Below are positions 16,767-24,826 of a stretch of 64,000 nucleotides of DNA, in pieces. How positions within the stretch are numbered: position 1 is the first letter of the stretch; the number at the start of each line of letters is the position of its first letter. Location: positions 1 to 64,000 of the forward strand of contig NZ_CAKKMF010000017.1 of assembly GCF_918697925.1 (NCBI RefSeq), in the 5' to 3' direction. The notes below the pieces were generated by a model that worked only from the letters and a program-made list of their open reading frames with translations, made no database searches and was not told where the DNA came from. A program made the position numbers and the translations under genes. Source of the DNA: Arthrobacter sp. Bi26 (GTDB lineage Bacteria > Actinomycetota > Actinomycetes > Actinomycetales > Micrococcaceae).

Positions 16767-17216
16767 ATGACCGAACAGATCGCAGATCAGCTGACAGCGC
16801 AGGTTGTCCCCGTCGTGACCCGCAGGGGTGCTGAGCACCGCGACACCGGCCAGTCCGGCGGGGCCGTCCGGATCTCCGGTGTCAGCCAGCAGCACACCCC
16901 TGCTACAAAGATTTGGTACGGCCAGGTCAGCAACGAACCCGGCTACCGCTCCTTCCCGCACCACCACGGCGAAGCCGAGACCGGCGGCTACGTGCTGCGC
17001 GGCCACGGCCGGATCTACTTCGGCGAGGACTACAAGGAGTTCATCGACATGACCGAGGGCGACTGGGTTTTCGTCCCGCCGTACATGCCGCACGTGGAAG
17101 CCAACATGAGCATCACCGAGGAACTCGTCTGGCTCACGGCCCGCACCCCGGAAAACATTGTGGTGAACCTCGAGGACGTCGACGACTCCGTGCTCGCCGG
17201 GTACCGCCGGGCATGA
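16767..17216 (+). CDS. Single-domain cupin protein, possible ring-cleavage dioxygenase
   Basis: 149 residues, one cupin barrel. Metal ligands appear intact: FPHHHGEAETGGY gives HxH plus Glu, and GDWVFVPPYMPHVEAN gives the second-motif His. AGAGAGG lies upstream of the ATG at 16767. Small cupins include 3-hydroxyanthranilate dioxygenase-like enzymes and cyclic diketone or sugar isomerases. Its place between a FAH-family hydrolase and a thioesterase makes a ring-cleaving or ring-opening role attractive, but sequence alone cannot exclude a non-enzymatic sensor. Its stop overlaps the next start (ATGA). Confidence 0.8.
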   Translation: MTEQIADQLTAQVVPVVTRRGAEHRDTGQSGGAVRISGVSQQHTPATKIWYGQVSNEPGYRSFPHHHGEAETGGYVLRGHGRIYFGEDYKEFIDMTEGDWVFVPPYMPHVEANMSITEELVWLTARTPENIVVNLEDVDDSVLAGYRRA

Positions 17217-18085
17217 CTCCGACGTCGGAGATCCTGCTGTCCGCCCTCGAGCTGACGCCGATCGAACCGGAGTTCCTCGACGAGGCCTACACCGCCACGA
17301 CGCAGTACGTGCCGTGGCCCAAGGCCTACGGCGGAGACATGGTGGCCCAGGCCGCGGCTGCAGCGATGCGCTCGGTGGGGGATGACCGCTCGCTGCACTC
17401 GATGCACAGCTACTTCATGCGGCCGGCGGACATCGGCGCCGAAGTCCGCTACGAGGTGGAGCGGCTCCGCGACGGGCGGGGCTACTCCACCCGGCAGGTC
17501 CGCGCCTACCAGGGCGGCAAGACCGTCTACGTGGCCATGGCCTCCTTCCACGCGGAGGAATCCGGCGAGGAATTCGCCCGTGCCATGCCGGCCGGGATCC
17601 CGGATCCGGAGTCGCTGCCGTCCTCCGCCGACGTGCTTGACGGCGTCGAAGGCGACGCCGCGGCCTACTGGTCCGGCGGCCGCAGTTTCGACATGCGGCA
17701 TGTGCCGGGCGCCGTCTACCTCAGCGTTGAGGGGGAGCAGGTGCCGCACCAGGCAGTCTGGGTCAAGGCCTTCGACCGGCTCCCGGATGACCCGGATCTG
17801 CAGCGCGCGGCGCTGGCCTACGTCTGCGACTACACCATCCTGGAACCGGTGCTCCGGGTGCACGGCTACGCATGGGGCGATCCGGGCCTGGTCACGGCCA
17901 GCCTGGACCACGCCATGTGGTTCCACCGCGAAGGCCGGGTGGACGACTGGCTGCTGTACGTCCAGGAAGCAGTCTCCGCCCAGGCCAGCCGCGGCCTGGC
18001 GCAGGGCCACTTCTACGACCGGCAGGGCCGGCTCCTGGCCACCGTGGTCCAGGAAGGCATGATCCGGATGTCGACTGCTCCGTAA
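17213..18085 (+). CDS. Acyl-CoA thioesterase II (TesB family)
   Basis: 290 residues with two hotdog domains, as in TesB. YVPWPKAYGGDMVAQA and LHSMHSYFMRPAD in the first half, and LVTASLDHAMWFHR with the conserved Asp in the second half, fit the family. It should hydrolyse an acyl-CoA or aryl-CoA to free acid and CoA. The ATG at 17213 overlaps the cupin stop by four bases. In this cluster it could release a hydroxylated aromatic acid or a ring-opened product from CoA. The stop codon lies within a hairpin. Confidence 0.9.
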   Translation: MTPTSEILLSALELTPIEPEFLDEAYTATTQYVPWPKAYGGDMVAQAAAAAMRSVGDDRSLHSMHSYFMRPADIGAEVRYEVERLRDGRGYSTRQVRAYQGGKTVYVAMASFHAEESGEEFARAMPAGIPDPESLPSSADVLDGVEGDAAAYWSGGRSFDMRHVPGAVYLSVEGEQVPHQAVWVKAFDRLPDDPDLQRAALAYVCDYTILEPVLRVHGYAWGDPGLVTASLDHAMWFHREGRVDDWLLYVQEAVSAQASRGLAQGHFYDRQGRLLATVVQEGMIRMSTAP

Positions 18086-18123
18086 CTGCCCTTTTGGGCC
18101 GCCATGACGGCCGTTACGGAGCA
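18076..18123 (+). terminator. Hairpin overlapping the thioesterase stop codon
   Basis: TGCTCCGTAAC (18076-18086) is exactly inverted at 18113-18123. An inner stem GGCCG (18097-18101) and CGGCC (18108-18112) stacks on the right arm. The outer arm includes the TAA at 18083-18085. It may end or attenuate the FAH-cupin-thioesterase transcript before the ligase gene; no T tract follows. Confidence 0.55.
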
Positions 18124-18140
18124 ATCGATGAGCCGTTCCA

Positions 18141-18196
18141 CCTCTTAGCTGTGACCTCTTAGCTGTGACCTCTTATCAGTGACCTCTTATCAATGA
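18141..18196. repeat. Four tandem 14-bp repeats upstream of the aryl-CoA ligase
   Basis: CCTCTTAGCTGTGA (18141-18154 and 18155-18168), CCTCTTATCAGTGA (18169-18182) and CCTCTTATCAATGA (18183-18196) form an uninterrupted array ending 18 bp before the ATG at 18215. The first two units are identical and the last two have diverged. A copy-number-variable leader could change expression of the ligase. Confidence 0.92.
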
Positions 18197-18214
18197 CGAT
18201 ACGAAAGGTTTGCC

Positions 18215-19864
18215 ATGGAACTGACGCCCTCGGCGCACCAGGACACCTTCGCGCGTGACAATCTGCCGCCGGCAGAGCAGTGGCCCGCGCTGGAGTTCAC
18301 CCTCCCGGAACTGCAGTACCCGCAACAGCTCAACGCCGCCGCCGCGCTGATTGACGACGCCGTCCGCAGCTTCGGTGCCGAGCGCCCGGCCCTGCTCACC
18401 CCGGACGGCAACGCCTGGAGTTACGGTGAGCTGCAGCGCCACGCCAACCAGGTGGCCCAGGTCCTGGTTGAGGATTTGGGGGTGGTCCCCGGGAACCGGG
18501 TGATGCTCCGCTCGCCGAACAACCCGTGGCTCGTCGCGGCCTGGCTTGGCGTGCTCAAGGCCGGCGCCGTGGTGGTCACGATCATGCCGGCACTGCGCGC
18601 CAACGAGATCCGGACCCTGCTGGAGCTGACCGCACCGGCCGCCGCCCTGTGCGACAGCCGGTTCCTGGACGACCTCGCCGAGGCAGCCGGAAACGACGTG
18701 CCGGTGCTGGCCATGGGGGGCAGCACCGGCACGGACCTCACCGCCCGCTGTGCTGCCAAGAGCGGCGAGTTCAGCGCCGTCCCGACCGCCGCGGACGACG
18801 TCGCCCTGCTCGGCCCGACGTCGGGCACCACCGGAACGCCGAAGATCACCATGCACTTCCACCGCGACATCCTCGCCAACGCTGACACTTTCGCCCGGCA
18901 CATCCTTGCGCCGACGCCGGAGGACGTCTTCGCGGGGTCCCCGCCGCTGGCCTTCACCTTCGGGCTGGGCGGCCTGGTGGTCTTCCCGCTGCGCTTCGGG
19001 GCCGCCTCGCTGCTGACCGAACGAGCCACCCCGCTCGAACTGGCGCAGGCCGTGCACGCGGCCAAGGCCACCATCCTGTTCACCGCACCGACGGCCTACA
19101 AGGCGATCCTCAAGGAAGGCGCCGAGGGGCTGCTCGCCAGCCTCCGCACGGCAGTCTCAGCCGGTGAGCACCTGCCGGCCGAGACCTGGCGCGCGGTCCA
19201 TGAACGCACCGGCCTGAAGCTGGTCAATGGCATCGGTGCCACCGAAATGCTGCACGTCTTCATCTCCGCGGCCGGGGAGGACATCCGCGCCGGCGCCACC
19301 GGCACGGCCGTCCCCGGCTACCGCGCCACGATTCTGGACGACGACGGTGGGGAACTCGGCCCGGACGCCGTCGGACGCCTCGCCGTGATCGGGCCCACCG
19401 GCTGCCGCTACCTCAACGATTCCCGCCAGCTGGACTACGTCGTCAATGGCTGGAACGTCACCGGCGACACCTTCCGCCGGGACGAGGACGGCTACTTCTA
19501 CTACCAGGCCCGCTCCGACAACATGATCGTGTCCTCCGGCTACAACATCGGCGCCCCGGAGGTGGAAGCCGCGATTGACCAGCACCCGGACGTGATGGAA
19601 AACGCCGTCGTCGGCAGGCCCGACCCGGACCGGGGCAGCGTGGTCTGCGCCTTCATCGTGCTGCGCGATGGCGTCGAGGCCGATGACGCGAAGCGCAAGG
19701 AAATCCAGGACTTCGTCAAGCGGACCATCGCCCCGTACAAGTACCCGCGGCAGGTGAACTTCGTTGACGGACTGCCCCGCAACCCCAGCGGCAAACTCCA
19801 GCACTTCCGGCTGCGCGAGCAGCTGGCCGCTGACGCCGCCACCCCCGAACACCAGAACGCCTGA
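18215..19864 (+). CDS. Aryl-CoA ligase (2-aminobenzoate/benzoate-CoA ligase type)
   Basis: 549 residues of the ANL adenylating superfamily. The P-loop-like GPTSGTTGTPKITMHFHRD, the VNGIGATEMLHVFIS motif, the NVTGDTFRRDEDGYFYY hinge region and PRNPSGKLQHFRLRE with the catalytic Lys are all present. TSGTTGTPK followed by HFH, and GATEMLH, are typical of benzoate- and 2-aminobenzoate-CoA ligases. It activates an aromatic acid to its CoA thioester with ATP, the first committed step. GAAAGG precedes the ATG, with four tandem repeats before that. The next gene starts 10 bp after its stop. Substrate: anthranilate or salicylate favoured by the next gene. Confidence 0.88.
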   Translation: MELTPSAHQDTFARDNLPPAEQWPALEFTLPELQYPQQLNAAAALIDDAVRSFGAERPALLTPDGNAWSYGELQRHANQVAQVLVEDLGVVPGNRVMLRSPNNPWLVAAWLGVLKAGAVVVTIMPALRANEIRTLLELTAPAAALCDSRFLDDLAEAAGNDVPVLAMGGSTGTDLTARCAAKSGEFSAVPTAADDVALLGPTSGTTGTPKITMHFHRDILANADTFARHILAPTPEDVFAGSPPLAFTFGLGGLVVFPLRFGAASLLTERATPLELAQAVHAAKATILFTAPTAYKAILKEGAEGLLASLRTAVSAGEHLPAETWRAVHERTGLKLVNGIGATEMLHVFISAAGEDIRAGATGTAVPGYRATILDDDGGELGPDAVGRLAVIGPTGCRYLNDSRQLDYVVNGWNVTGDTFRRDEDGYFYYQARSDNMIVSSGYNIGAPEVEAAIDQHPDVMENAVVGRPDPDRGSVVCAFIVLRDGVEADDAKRKEIQDFVKRTIAPYKYPRQVNFVDGLPRNPSGKLQHFRLREQLAADAATPEHQNA

Positions 19865-19874
19865 GAGGCACCAC

Positions 19875-22256
19875 ATGAAAATCGCAATCATCGGCGGCGG
19901 TCCGGGCGGACTGTACTTCGCCGCCCTCATGAAGCAGCTGGACCCGAACCACGAGGTCACCGTCTGGGAACGCAACGCCGCAAGCGACACGTTCGGCTTC
20001 GGCGTCGTCTTCAGCGACGAGACCCTCGGCGGAATCGGCAACGCGGACACCGTGATCGCCGAGTACATGTCCGAGCGCTTCGCCCGCTGGACCGACATCG
20101 ACATCCACTTCAAGGGCGGTCAGCACACCGTCGGCGGGCAGGGCTTCGCCGCCATGAGCCGGAAAGAGCTGCTCGAGCTGCTGCAGCGCCGCTGCGCCGA
20201 ACTCGACGTCGACCTGCGCTTCAGCACGCTGGCGCCCGACGTTGAGGAACTCAGCCGGGACTACGACCTGGTCCTCGCCGCGGACGGCCTGAACTCCGCC
20301 GTCCGTTCCCGCTTTGCAGAGGTGTTCCGGCCCAGCCTGGACGTCCGCAAGTCCAAGTACATGTGGCTGGGCACCGACCTCGTCTTTGAGGCGTTCAAGT
20401 TCTTCGTCAAGGACACCGAGCACGGCGTCATGCAGATCCACGGCTACCCGTACTCGGACGAGGGCAGCACCTTCATCGTCGAAATGCACGAGGACGTGTG
20501 GCGCAACGCCGGATTCGACGCCACCGAGCACCAGGTCTTCCGGCCCGGCGAAAGCGACGAGGCGGCCGTCGACGCGATCCGTGCCATCTTCGCCGAAGAG
20601 CTTGAGGGCCACGAAGTCCTGGTCAACAACTCCAAGTGGCTCAACTTCACCACGGTCCGCAACGAGTCCTGGCGGCACGGCAACATCGTGCTCCTCGGCG
20701 ATGCCGCCCACACCGCGCACTTCTCCATCGGCTCCGGCACCAAACTGGCCATGGAGGACTCCCTCGCCCTGGCGGCCTGCCTGCACGAGCACGCCGAGCT
20801 TGAGGCCGCCCTGGCAGCCTACGAAACCGAGCGCCGGCCGGTGGTCGAATCCACCCAGCGGGCAGCCCAGGCCTCGCTGGAATGGTTCGAGAACATCGGA
20901 ATGTACAAGGACCAGAACCCGGTGCAGTTCTGCTTCAACCTGCTCACCCGCAGCCGCCGGATCACCTACGACAACCTCAAGCTGCGCGATCCCGAGTTCG
21001 CGGCCCGCGTGGATGAGGAATTCGCCCGCACGCAGGGCATCGCGTCCAGTGCCCCTGCCATGTTCCAGCCGTACCGGATCGGCGGGCTGGAGCTGAAGAA
21101 CCGGATCGTCGTCTCCCCGATGGACATGTACTCCGCCACCGACGGCGTCCCGGGCAACTTCCACCTGGTCCACCTCGGGGGCAAGGCCCTCGGCGGCGCC
21201 GGCCTGGTCATGACCGAGATGGTCTGCGTCTCCGAGACCGGCCGCATCACGCCGGGCTGCAGCGGCCTCTACAACGAGGCCCAGCAGGAGAGCTGGCGCA
21301 CGATCGTCGAGTTCGTACACGAGCGCTCGACGGCGGCCATCGGCGTCCAGCTTGGCCATTCCGGCCGCAAAGGCTCCACCAAACTCATGTGGGAAGGCAT
21401 CGACGAACCGCTTCCCGAGGGCGGCTGGGAGCCGGTGGGCCCCTCGGCTATCCCGTACGGCCCCGGCAGCCCGGCGCCGCGGGAAATCAGCCGCGCTGAA
21501 ATGGACCGGGTCCGGGACGAGTTTGTCGCCGCCGCCGTCCGTGCGGCCGCCTCGGGCTTCGACCTGCTGGAGCTGCACTGCGCGCACGGCTACCTGCTCT
21601 CCTCGTTCCTCTCGCCGCTGGCCAACCGGCGCAGCGACGAATACGGCGGACCGCTGGAGAACCGGCTGCGCTACCCGCTGGAGGTATTCGACGCCGTCCG
21701 CGCCGCCTGGCCGGCGGACAAGCCGCTGACCGTGCGGCTTTCGGCGACGGACTGGGCCCCCGGCGGCAACGACGAGCACGACGCCGTCGCGATTGCCCGG
21801 GCGTTCGTGGAGCACGGCGCCGACGGCGTGGACGTCTCCTCCGGCCAGGTGGTCAAGGAGGAGAAACCAGCCTACGGCCGCAGCTACCAGACGCCGTTCG
21901 CGGACCGGATCCGGCAGGAAGTGGCGCACAAGGCAGGCGTCGCGGTGATCGCGGTGGGGGCGGTGTCCTCCTACGACGACGTCAACTCAATCCTGCTGGC
22001 AGGCCGCGCGGACCTCTGCGCCCTCGGCCGTACGCACCTGTTCGATCCGCAGTGGACCCTGCATGCGGCGATCGAGCAGGACTACCGGGGGCCCGGCGCC
22101 GCCTGGCCGCAGCAGTTCCGGGCCGGAAGCCGGAAGCCACCGGCGGCGCGCACCGACGCGGTCCGGCCCCGGCTGGCGCTCGTGCGGGAGCCGGAGGCCG
22201 CCGAACTGCCGACGCACCTGCGCTGGACGCCGGCCAAGGTGCCGGCGTCGGTCTAG
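19875..22256 (+). CDS. Fused flavin monooxygenase / Old-Yellow-Enzyme reductase acting on an aryl-CoA (ACMR/salicylyl-CoA 5-hydroxylase type)
   Basis: 793 residues in two modules. Residues 1-385 are a class A FAD monooxygenase: IIGGGPGGLYFAALMK, and GDAAHTAHFSIGSGTKLAMED with the second FAD motif. Residues about 394-760 are an OYE-type FMN domain: LKNRIVVSPMDMYSA, QLGHSGRKGS, and ELHCAHGYLLSSFLSP. This architecture is that of 2-aminobenzoyl-CoA monooxygenase/reductase of Azoarcus evansii, which hydroxylates and then reduces the ring; proteins with it are also annotated as bifunctional salicylyl-CoA 5-hydroxylase/oxidoreductase. GAGAGG precedes the ATG at 19875. With the ligase 10 bp upstream it should act on the CoA ester. 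Anthranilate is favoured by the nearby RidA; salicylate is the main alternative. Confidence 0.9.
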   Translation: MKIAIIGGGPGGLYFAALMKQLDPNHEVTVWERNAASDTFGFGVVFSDETLGGIGNADTVIAEYMSERFARWTDIDIHFKGGQHTVGGQGFAAMSRKELLELLQRRCAELDVDLRFSTLAPDVEELSRDYDLVLAADGLNSAVRSRFAEVFRPSLDVRKSKYMWLGTDLVFEAFKFFVKDTEHGVMQIHGYPYSDEGSTFIVEMHEDVWRNAGFDATEHQVFRPGESDEAAVDAIRAIFAEELEGHEVLVNNSKWLNFTTVRNESWRHGNIVLLGDAAHTAHFSIGSGTKLAMEDSLALAACLHEHAELEAALAAYETERRPVVESTQRAAQASLEWFENIGMYKDQNPVQFCFNLLTRSRRITYDNLKLRDPEFAARVDEEFARTQGIASSAPAMFQPYRIGGLELKNRIVVSPMDMYSATDGVPGNFHLVHLGGKALGGAGLVMTEMVCVSETGRITPGCSGLYNEAQQESWRTIVEFVHERSTAAIGVQLGHSGRKGSTKLMWEGIDEPLPEGGWEPVGPSAIPYGPGSPAPREISRAEMDRVRDEFVAAAVRAAASGFDLLELHCAHGYLLSSFLSPLANRRSDEYGGPLENRLRYPLEVFDAVRAAWPADKPLTVRLSATDWAPGGNDEHDAVAIARAFVEHGADGVDVSSGQVVKEEKPAYGRSYQTPFADRIRQEVAHKAGVAVIAVGAVSSYDDVNSILLAGRADLCALGRTHLFDPQWTLHAAIEQDYRGPGAAWPQQFRAGSRKPPAARTDAVRPRLALVREPEAAELPTHLRWTPAKVPASV

Positions 22257-22272
22257 CGCCGGTTGGAGGGCC

Positions 22273-22321
22273 GCTGCCCGGGCCCAATGCCCGGTGCCGC
22301 AAAGGCGCGGTGCCGGGCAGC
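22273..22321. terminator. Hairpin between convergent monooxygenase and thioesterase genes
   Basis: GCTGCCCGG (22273-22281) is exactly inverted at 22313-22321 with further GC-rich pairing inside the loop. It sits in the 76-bp gap between two convergent genes and could serve both. Confidence 0.6.
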
Positions 22322-22332
22322 GTCCGGACGGG

Positions 22333-22782
22333 TTAGTCCCGGCCGGAGGCCTCGCGGGCGGTGACCTTGGCCGTCAGCTCCGCCGGCCACGGGGTGGCGG
22401 CCGTGCCGCCCTGGGCCACATGGGCGGTGACGAAGGACCCGTGGGCGGCAAGGGCGCGGGGTTCGCCGCGGAACGGCTCGCCCCACACTTCAAAGCTGAA
22501 CGTCATGGACGTGCGGCCGATTTTCTCCACCACTACGGTGGTGGTGACCTGCTGGCCGAAGTACAACTTCGCCCGGTAGTTGACCTCGTGGCGAACCCGC
22601 GGGGCCGTCGGGAAATACTCCGGCAGATCCAGGTCCCGGAACAACTTGGCCTCGCAGGCCTCAACAAAGCGGAGCACCGCCGAATTGTGCTGGTGCCCCG
22701 CGGCATCCGTATCCACCCATTCGATGGTCCGTTCCAGAGTCGCCGTCGTGGCCGTGCACGGAAGGGACTGGGTGGGGTTCAT
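22333..22782 (-). CDS. 4-hydroxybenzoyl-CoA thioesterase family (hotdog) protein
   Basis: 149 residues, single hotdog fold. EWVDTDAAGHQHNSAVLRFVEACE has the conserved Asp and the long central helix of the 4HBT/YbgC group, followed by VRHEVNYRAKLYFGQQV. It should hydrolyse a small acyl-CoA or aryl-CoA. The ATG at 22782 is chosen because the family fold starts about 18 residues later; an ATG at 22857 would add a sequence unlike the family and overlap the tandem repeat. It is opposite in strand to its neighbours but lies inside the aryl-CoA cluster, so a second thioesterase for that pathway is likely. Confidence 0.83.
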   Translation of the reverse strand: MNPTQSLPCTATTATLERTIEWVDTDAAGHQHNSAVLRFVEACEAKLFRDLDLPEYFPTAPRVRHEVNYRAKLYFGQQVTTTVVVEKIGRTSMTFSFEVWGEPFRGEPRALAAHGSFVTAHVAQGGTAATPWPAELTAKVTAREASGRD

Positions 22783-22826
22783 GGATGCCGCCTGGAAGTT
22801 CGAAGAGCAGTCAGCAGCAGTGCGGC

Positions 22827-22864
22827 ACTCAACCAGTGCAGTACTCAACCGGTGCATTACTCAA
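22827..22864. repeat. 16-bp tandem repeat (2.4 copies) upstream of the ThDP enzyme
   Basis: ACTCAACCAGTGCAGT (22827-22842) and ACTCAACCGGTGCATT (22843-22858) match at 14 of 16 positions, and a third partial unit ACTCAA (22859-22864) runs up to the GGAAGG ribosome binding site of the gene at 22879. Confidence 0.85.
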
Positions 22865-22878
22865 TGGAAGGTAAGTCC

Positions 22879-24684
22879 ATGGTAGTAGCTTCACACATTT
22901 CCCCCGGCACCTTTGAAGCCTCCCGCGAGCCCGTCGAAGCGGCACGGGACACGGCCCGGGACACAGACGGGGCTCCGGCGCAGCAGGCAGCCGGGACGGT
23001 CGCCCAGCTGGTGGGCCGGACCCTGGCGGAGCTCGGCGTCGGGCATGTCTTCGGCGTCGTCGGCAGCGGCAACTTCGAGGTGACCAACGCCCTGCGCCTG
23101 GCCGGGGTGCCCTTCACCGCCGCCCGGCACGAGGGCGGCGCCGCCACAATGGCCGACGCCTACGCCCGGATGTCCGGCCGGGTGGGCGTCGTGAGCACAC
23201 ACCAGGGCTGCGGGCTGAGCAACGCCGTCACCGGGATCGGGGAAGCCGCCAAGAGCCGCACGCCGCTGATCGTGCTGACGGCCGACACCCAGGGATCCGC
23301 TGTCCGCTCCAACTTCAAGATCGACCAGGACGCCCTCGCCCGCAGCGTCGGAGCCGTGAGCGAGCGGATCCATTCCCCGGCCACCGCCGTCGCGGACACC
23401 CTCCGGGCCTTCCGCACCGCCCGGAACGAACGCCGCACCGTGGTGCTCAACCTGCCCCTCGACGTCCAGTCCGCCCCGGCGCCGGCAAGCGCACGGGCGG
23501 CAGCGCACCCGGCCGCCGTCGCCGAAGCCCAGCCGGTCCGCCCCGCCGCCCCCAGCGTCCGGCGCCTGGCACACCTGATCAACGCCGCGGAGCGCCCGGT
23601 CTTTGTGGCAGGCCGCGGGGCAAGGAATGCGCGGGAGGAACTGCTCAGCCTTGCCGCCCACGCCGGTGCCCTCGTGGCCACGTCCGCGGTGGCGAACGGG
23701 TTGTTCCACAACGAGGAGTTCGCCCTCGGGATCTCGGGCGGATTCTCCTCACCACTGAGCGCCGAGCTGATCCAGGGCGCCGACCTGATCGTCGGCTGGG
23801 GCTGCGCCCTGAACATGTGGACCATGCGGCACGGCCACCTGATCTCGGACGGGACCGCCGTGGCCCAGGTCGACGTCGAGGACTCCGCGCTTGGTGCCAA
23901 CCGGCCCATCGGCCTGGGCGTGGTGGGGGATGCCGCGCTGACAGCGGCGGATGTCCTCACGGAGCTGCGGACGCTCCAGCCGGCCCCGGCGCAGCGGTAC
24001 CGCACCGCGCGGAACGCGGCGGCCATCGCAGAACGCTCGCGCTGGAACGACGTCGAAACGCCGGACCTCTCCGGCGGCGGACGGATCGATCCGCGGGAGC
24101 TGAGCCGCGAACTGGACGCCATCCTGCCGGCGGAGCGGATCGTCTCGATCGACTCCGGCAACTTCATGGGCTATCCCAGCACCTATCTGAAGGTCCCGGA
24201 CGAGTTCGGGTTCTGCTTCACGCAGGCCTTCCAGTCGATCGGTCTCGGGCTCTCCACCGCGATCGGGGCTGCGCTGGCCCGGCCGGACCGGCTGCCCGTG
24301 CTCGGTGCCGGGGACGGCGGCTTCCTGATGGGCATCAGCGAACTGGAGACCGCCGTCCGGCTGGAGCTGCCGCTCGTCTGCATCATCTACAACGATGCAG
24401 GCTACGGGGCGGAAGTCCACCACTTTGGCGCGGGAGCTGCGGACGGTAACGGTCCCGCCGTCGGCCCCGCCGTCGATCTGAGTACCGTGACCTTCCCGGA
24501 CACGGACATCGCCGCGATCGCCCGGGGCTTCGGCGCGGACGCAGTGACGGTCCGCAGCGTGGCGGATCTCGAGGAGGTCCGCGCCTGGGTGCGCGAGAGG
24601 CCCGCCCGCCCGCTGGTCATCGATGCCAAGATCTCGTCCGACGGCGGCGCCTGGTGGCTCGCCGAGGCGTTCAAGGGCCACTGA
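22879..24684 (+). CDS. Thiamine-diphosphate-dependent enzyme (acetolactate synthase / benzoylformate decarboxylase / cyclohexanedione hydrolase superfamily)
   Basis: 601 residues. PYR domain (about 40-200) with catalytic Glu in TAARHEGGAATMADAYAR, a central domain (about 225-370), and a PP domain with the ThDP signature GDGGFLMG ending in ND about 28 residues later (AGDGGFLMG ... IIYNDAGYG). A 35-residue N-terminal extension is Ala/Asp-rich. Such enzymes cleave or form C-C bonds next to carbonyls; one member, cyclohexane-1,2-dione hydrolase, opens an alicyclic diketone. Because the preceding fusion may produce a non-aromatic ring, a ring-opening or 2-oxo-acid decarboxylation role fits. The specific reaction is an inference. 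GGAAGG precedes the ATG. Confidence 0.82.
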   Translation: MVVASHISPGTFEASREPVEAARDTARDTDGAPAQQAAGTVAQLVGRTLAELGVGHVFGVVGSGNFEVTNALRLAGVPFTAARHEGGAATMADAYARMSGRVGVVSTHQGCGLSNAVTGIGEAAKSRTPLIVLTADTQGSAVRSNFKIDQDALARSVGAVSERIHSPATAVADTLRAFRTARNERRTVVLNLPLDVQSAPAPASARAAAHPAAVAEAQPVRPAAPSVRRLAHLINAAERPVFVAGRGARNAREELLSLAAHAGALVATSAVANGLFHNEEFALGISGGFSSPLSAELIQGADLIVGWGCALNMWTMRHGHLISDGTAVAQVDVEDSALGANRPIGLGVVGDAALTAADVLTELRTLQPAPAQRYRTARNAAAIAERSRWNDVETPDLSGGGRIDPRELSRELDAILPAERIVSIDSGNFMGYPSTYLKVPDEFGFCFTQAFQSIGLGLSTAIGAALARPDRLPVLGAGDGGFLMGISELETAVRLELPLVCIIYNDAGYGAEVHHFGAGAADGNGPAVGPAVDLSTVTFPDTDIAAIARGFGADAVTVRSVADLEEVRAWVRERPARPLVIDAKISSDGGAWWLAEAFKGH

Positions 24685-24702
24685 CGCCGGCCGGATAATA
24701 CC

Positions 24703-24727
24703 TGACGATCGTTACGTAAACGATATA
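24703..24727 (+). promoter_or_regulatory. Candidate operator upstream of the aromatic-acid symporter
   Basis: TGACGATCGT ... CGATATA (24703-24727) matches the FAH-operon site at 15712-15736 at 17 of 25 positions. ATCGTT (24708-24713) is inverted at 24719-24724 (AACGAT). Probable binding site of the cluster regulator. Confidence 0.5.
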
Positions 24728-24826
24728 TGCTGACTTGTTTACTGTCGGAATCAAAGCGTGACACAGTGGGCACAGCATGTGAGCCACCGCACAAATCCCC
24801 ATGAAATCTCAACGAGAGGTAGATCC

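Noticed and set aside
16767..17216. Gentisate 1,2-dioxygenase call for the cupin
   Set aside because: That enzyme is a bicupin of about 350 residues; this protein has one cupin domain of 149 residues, so only a generic cupin call is supported.
18141..18196. CRISPR array
   Set aside because: The 14-bp units are contiguous without spacers and no cas genes are nearby; a simple tandem repeat.
19716..21929. A 737-codon open frame antisense to the monooxygenase-OYE fusion
   Set aside because: Low-complexity shadow frame; the plus-strand frame has FAD and FMN motifs and a good ribosome binding site.
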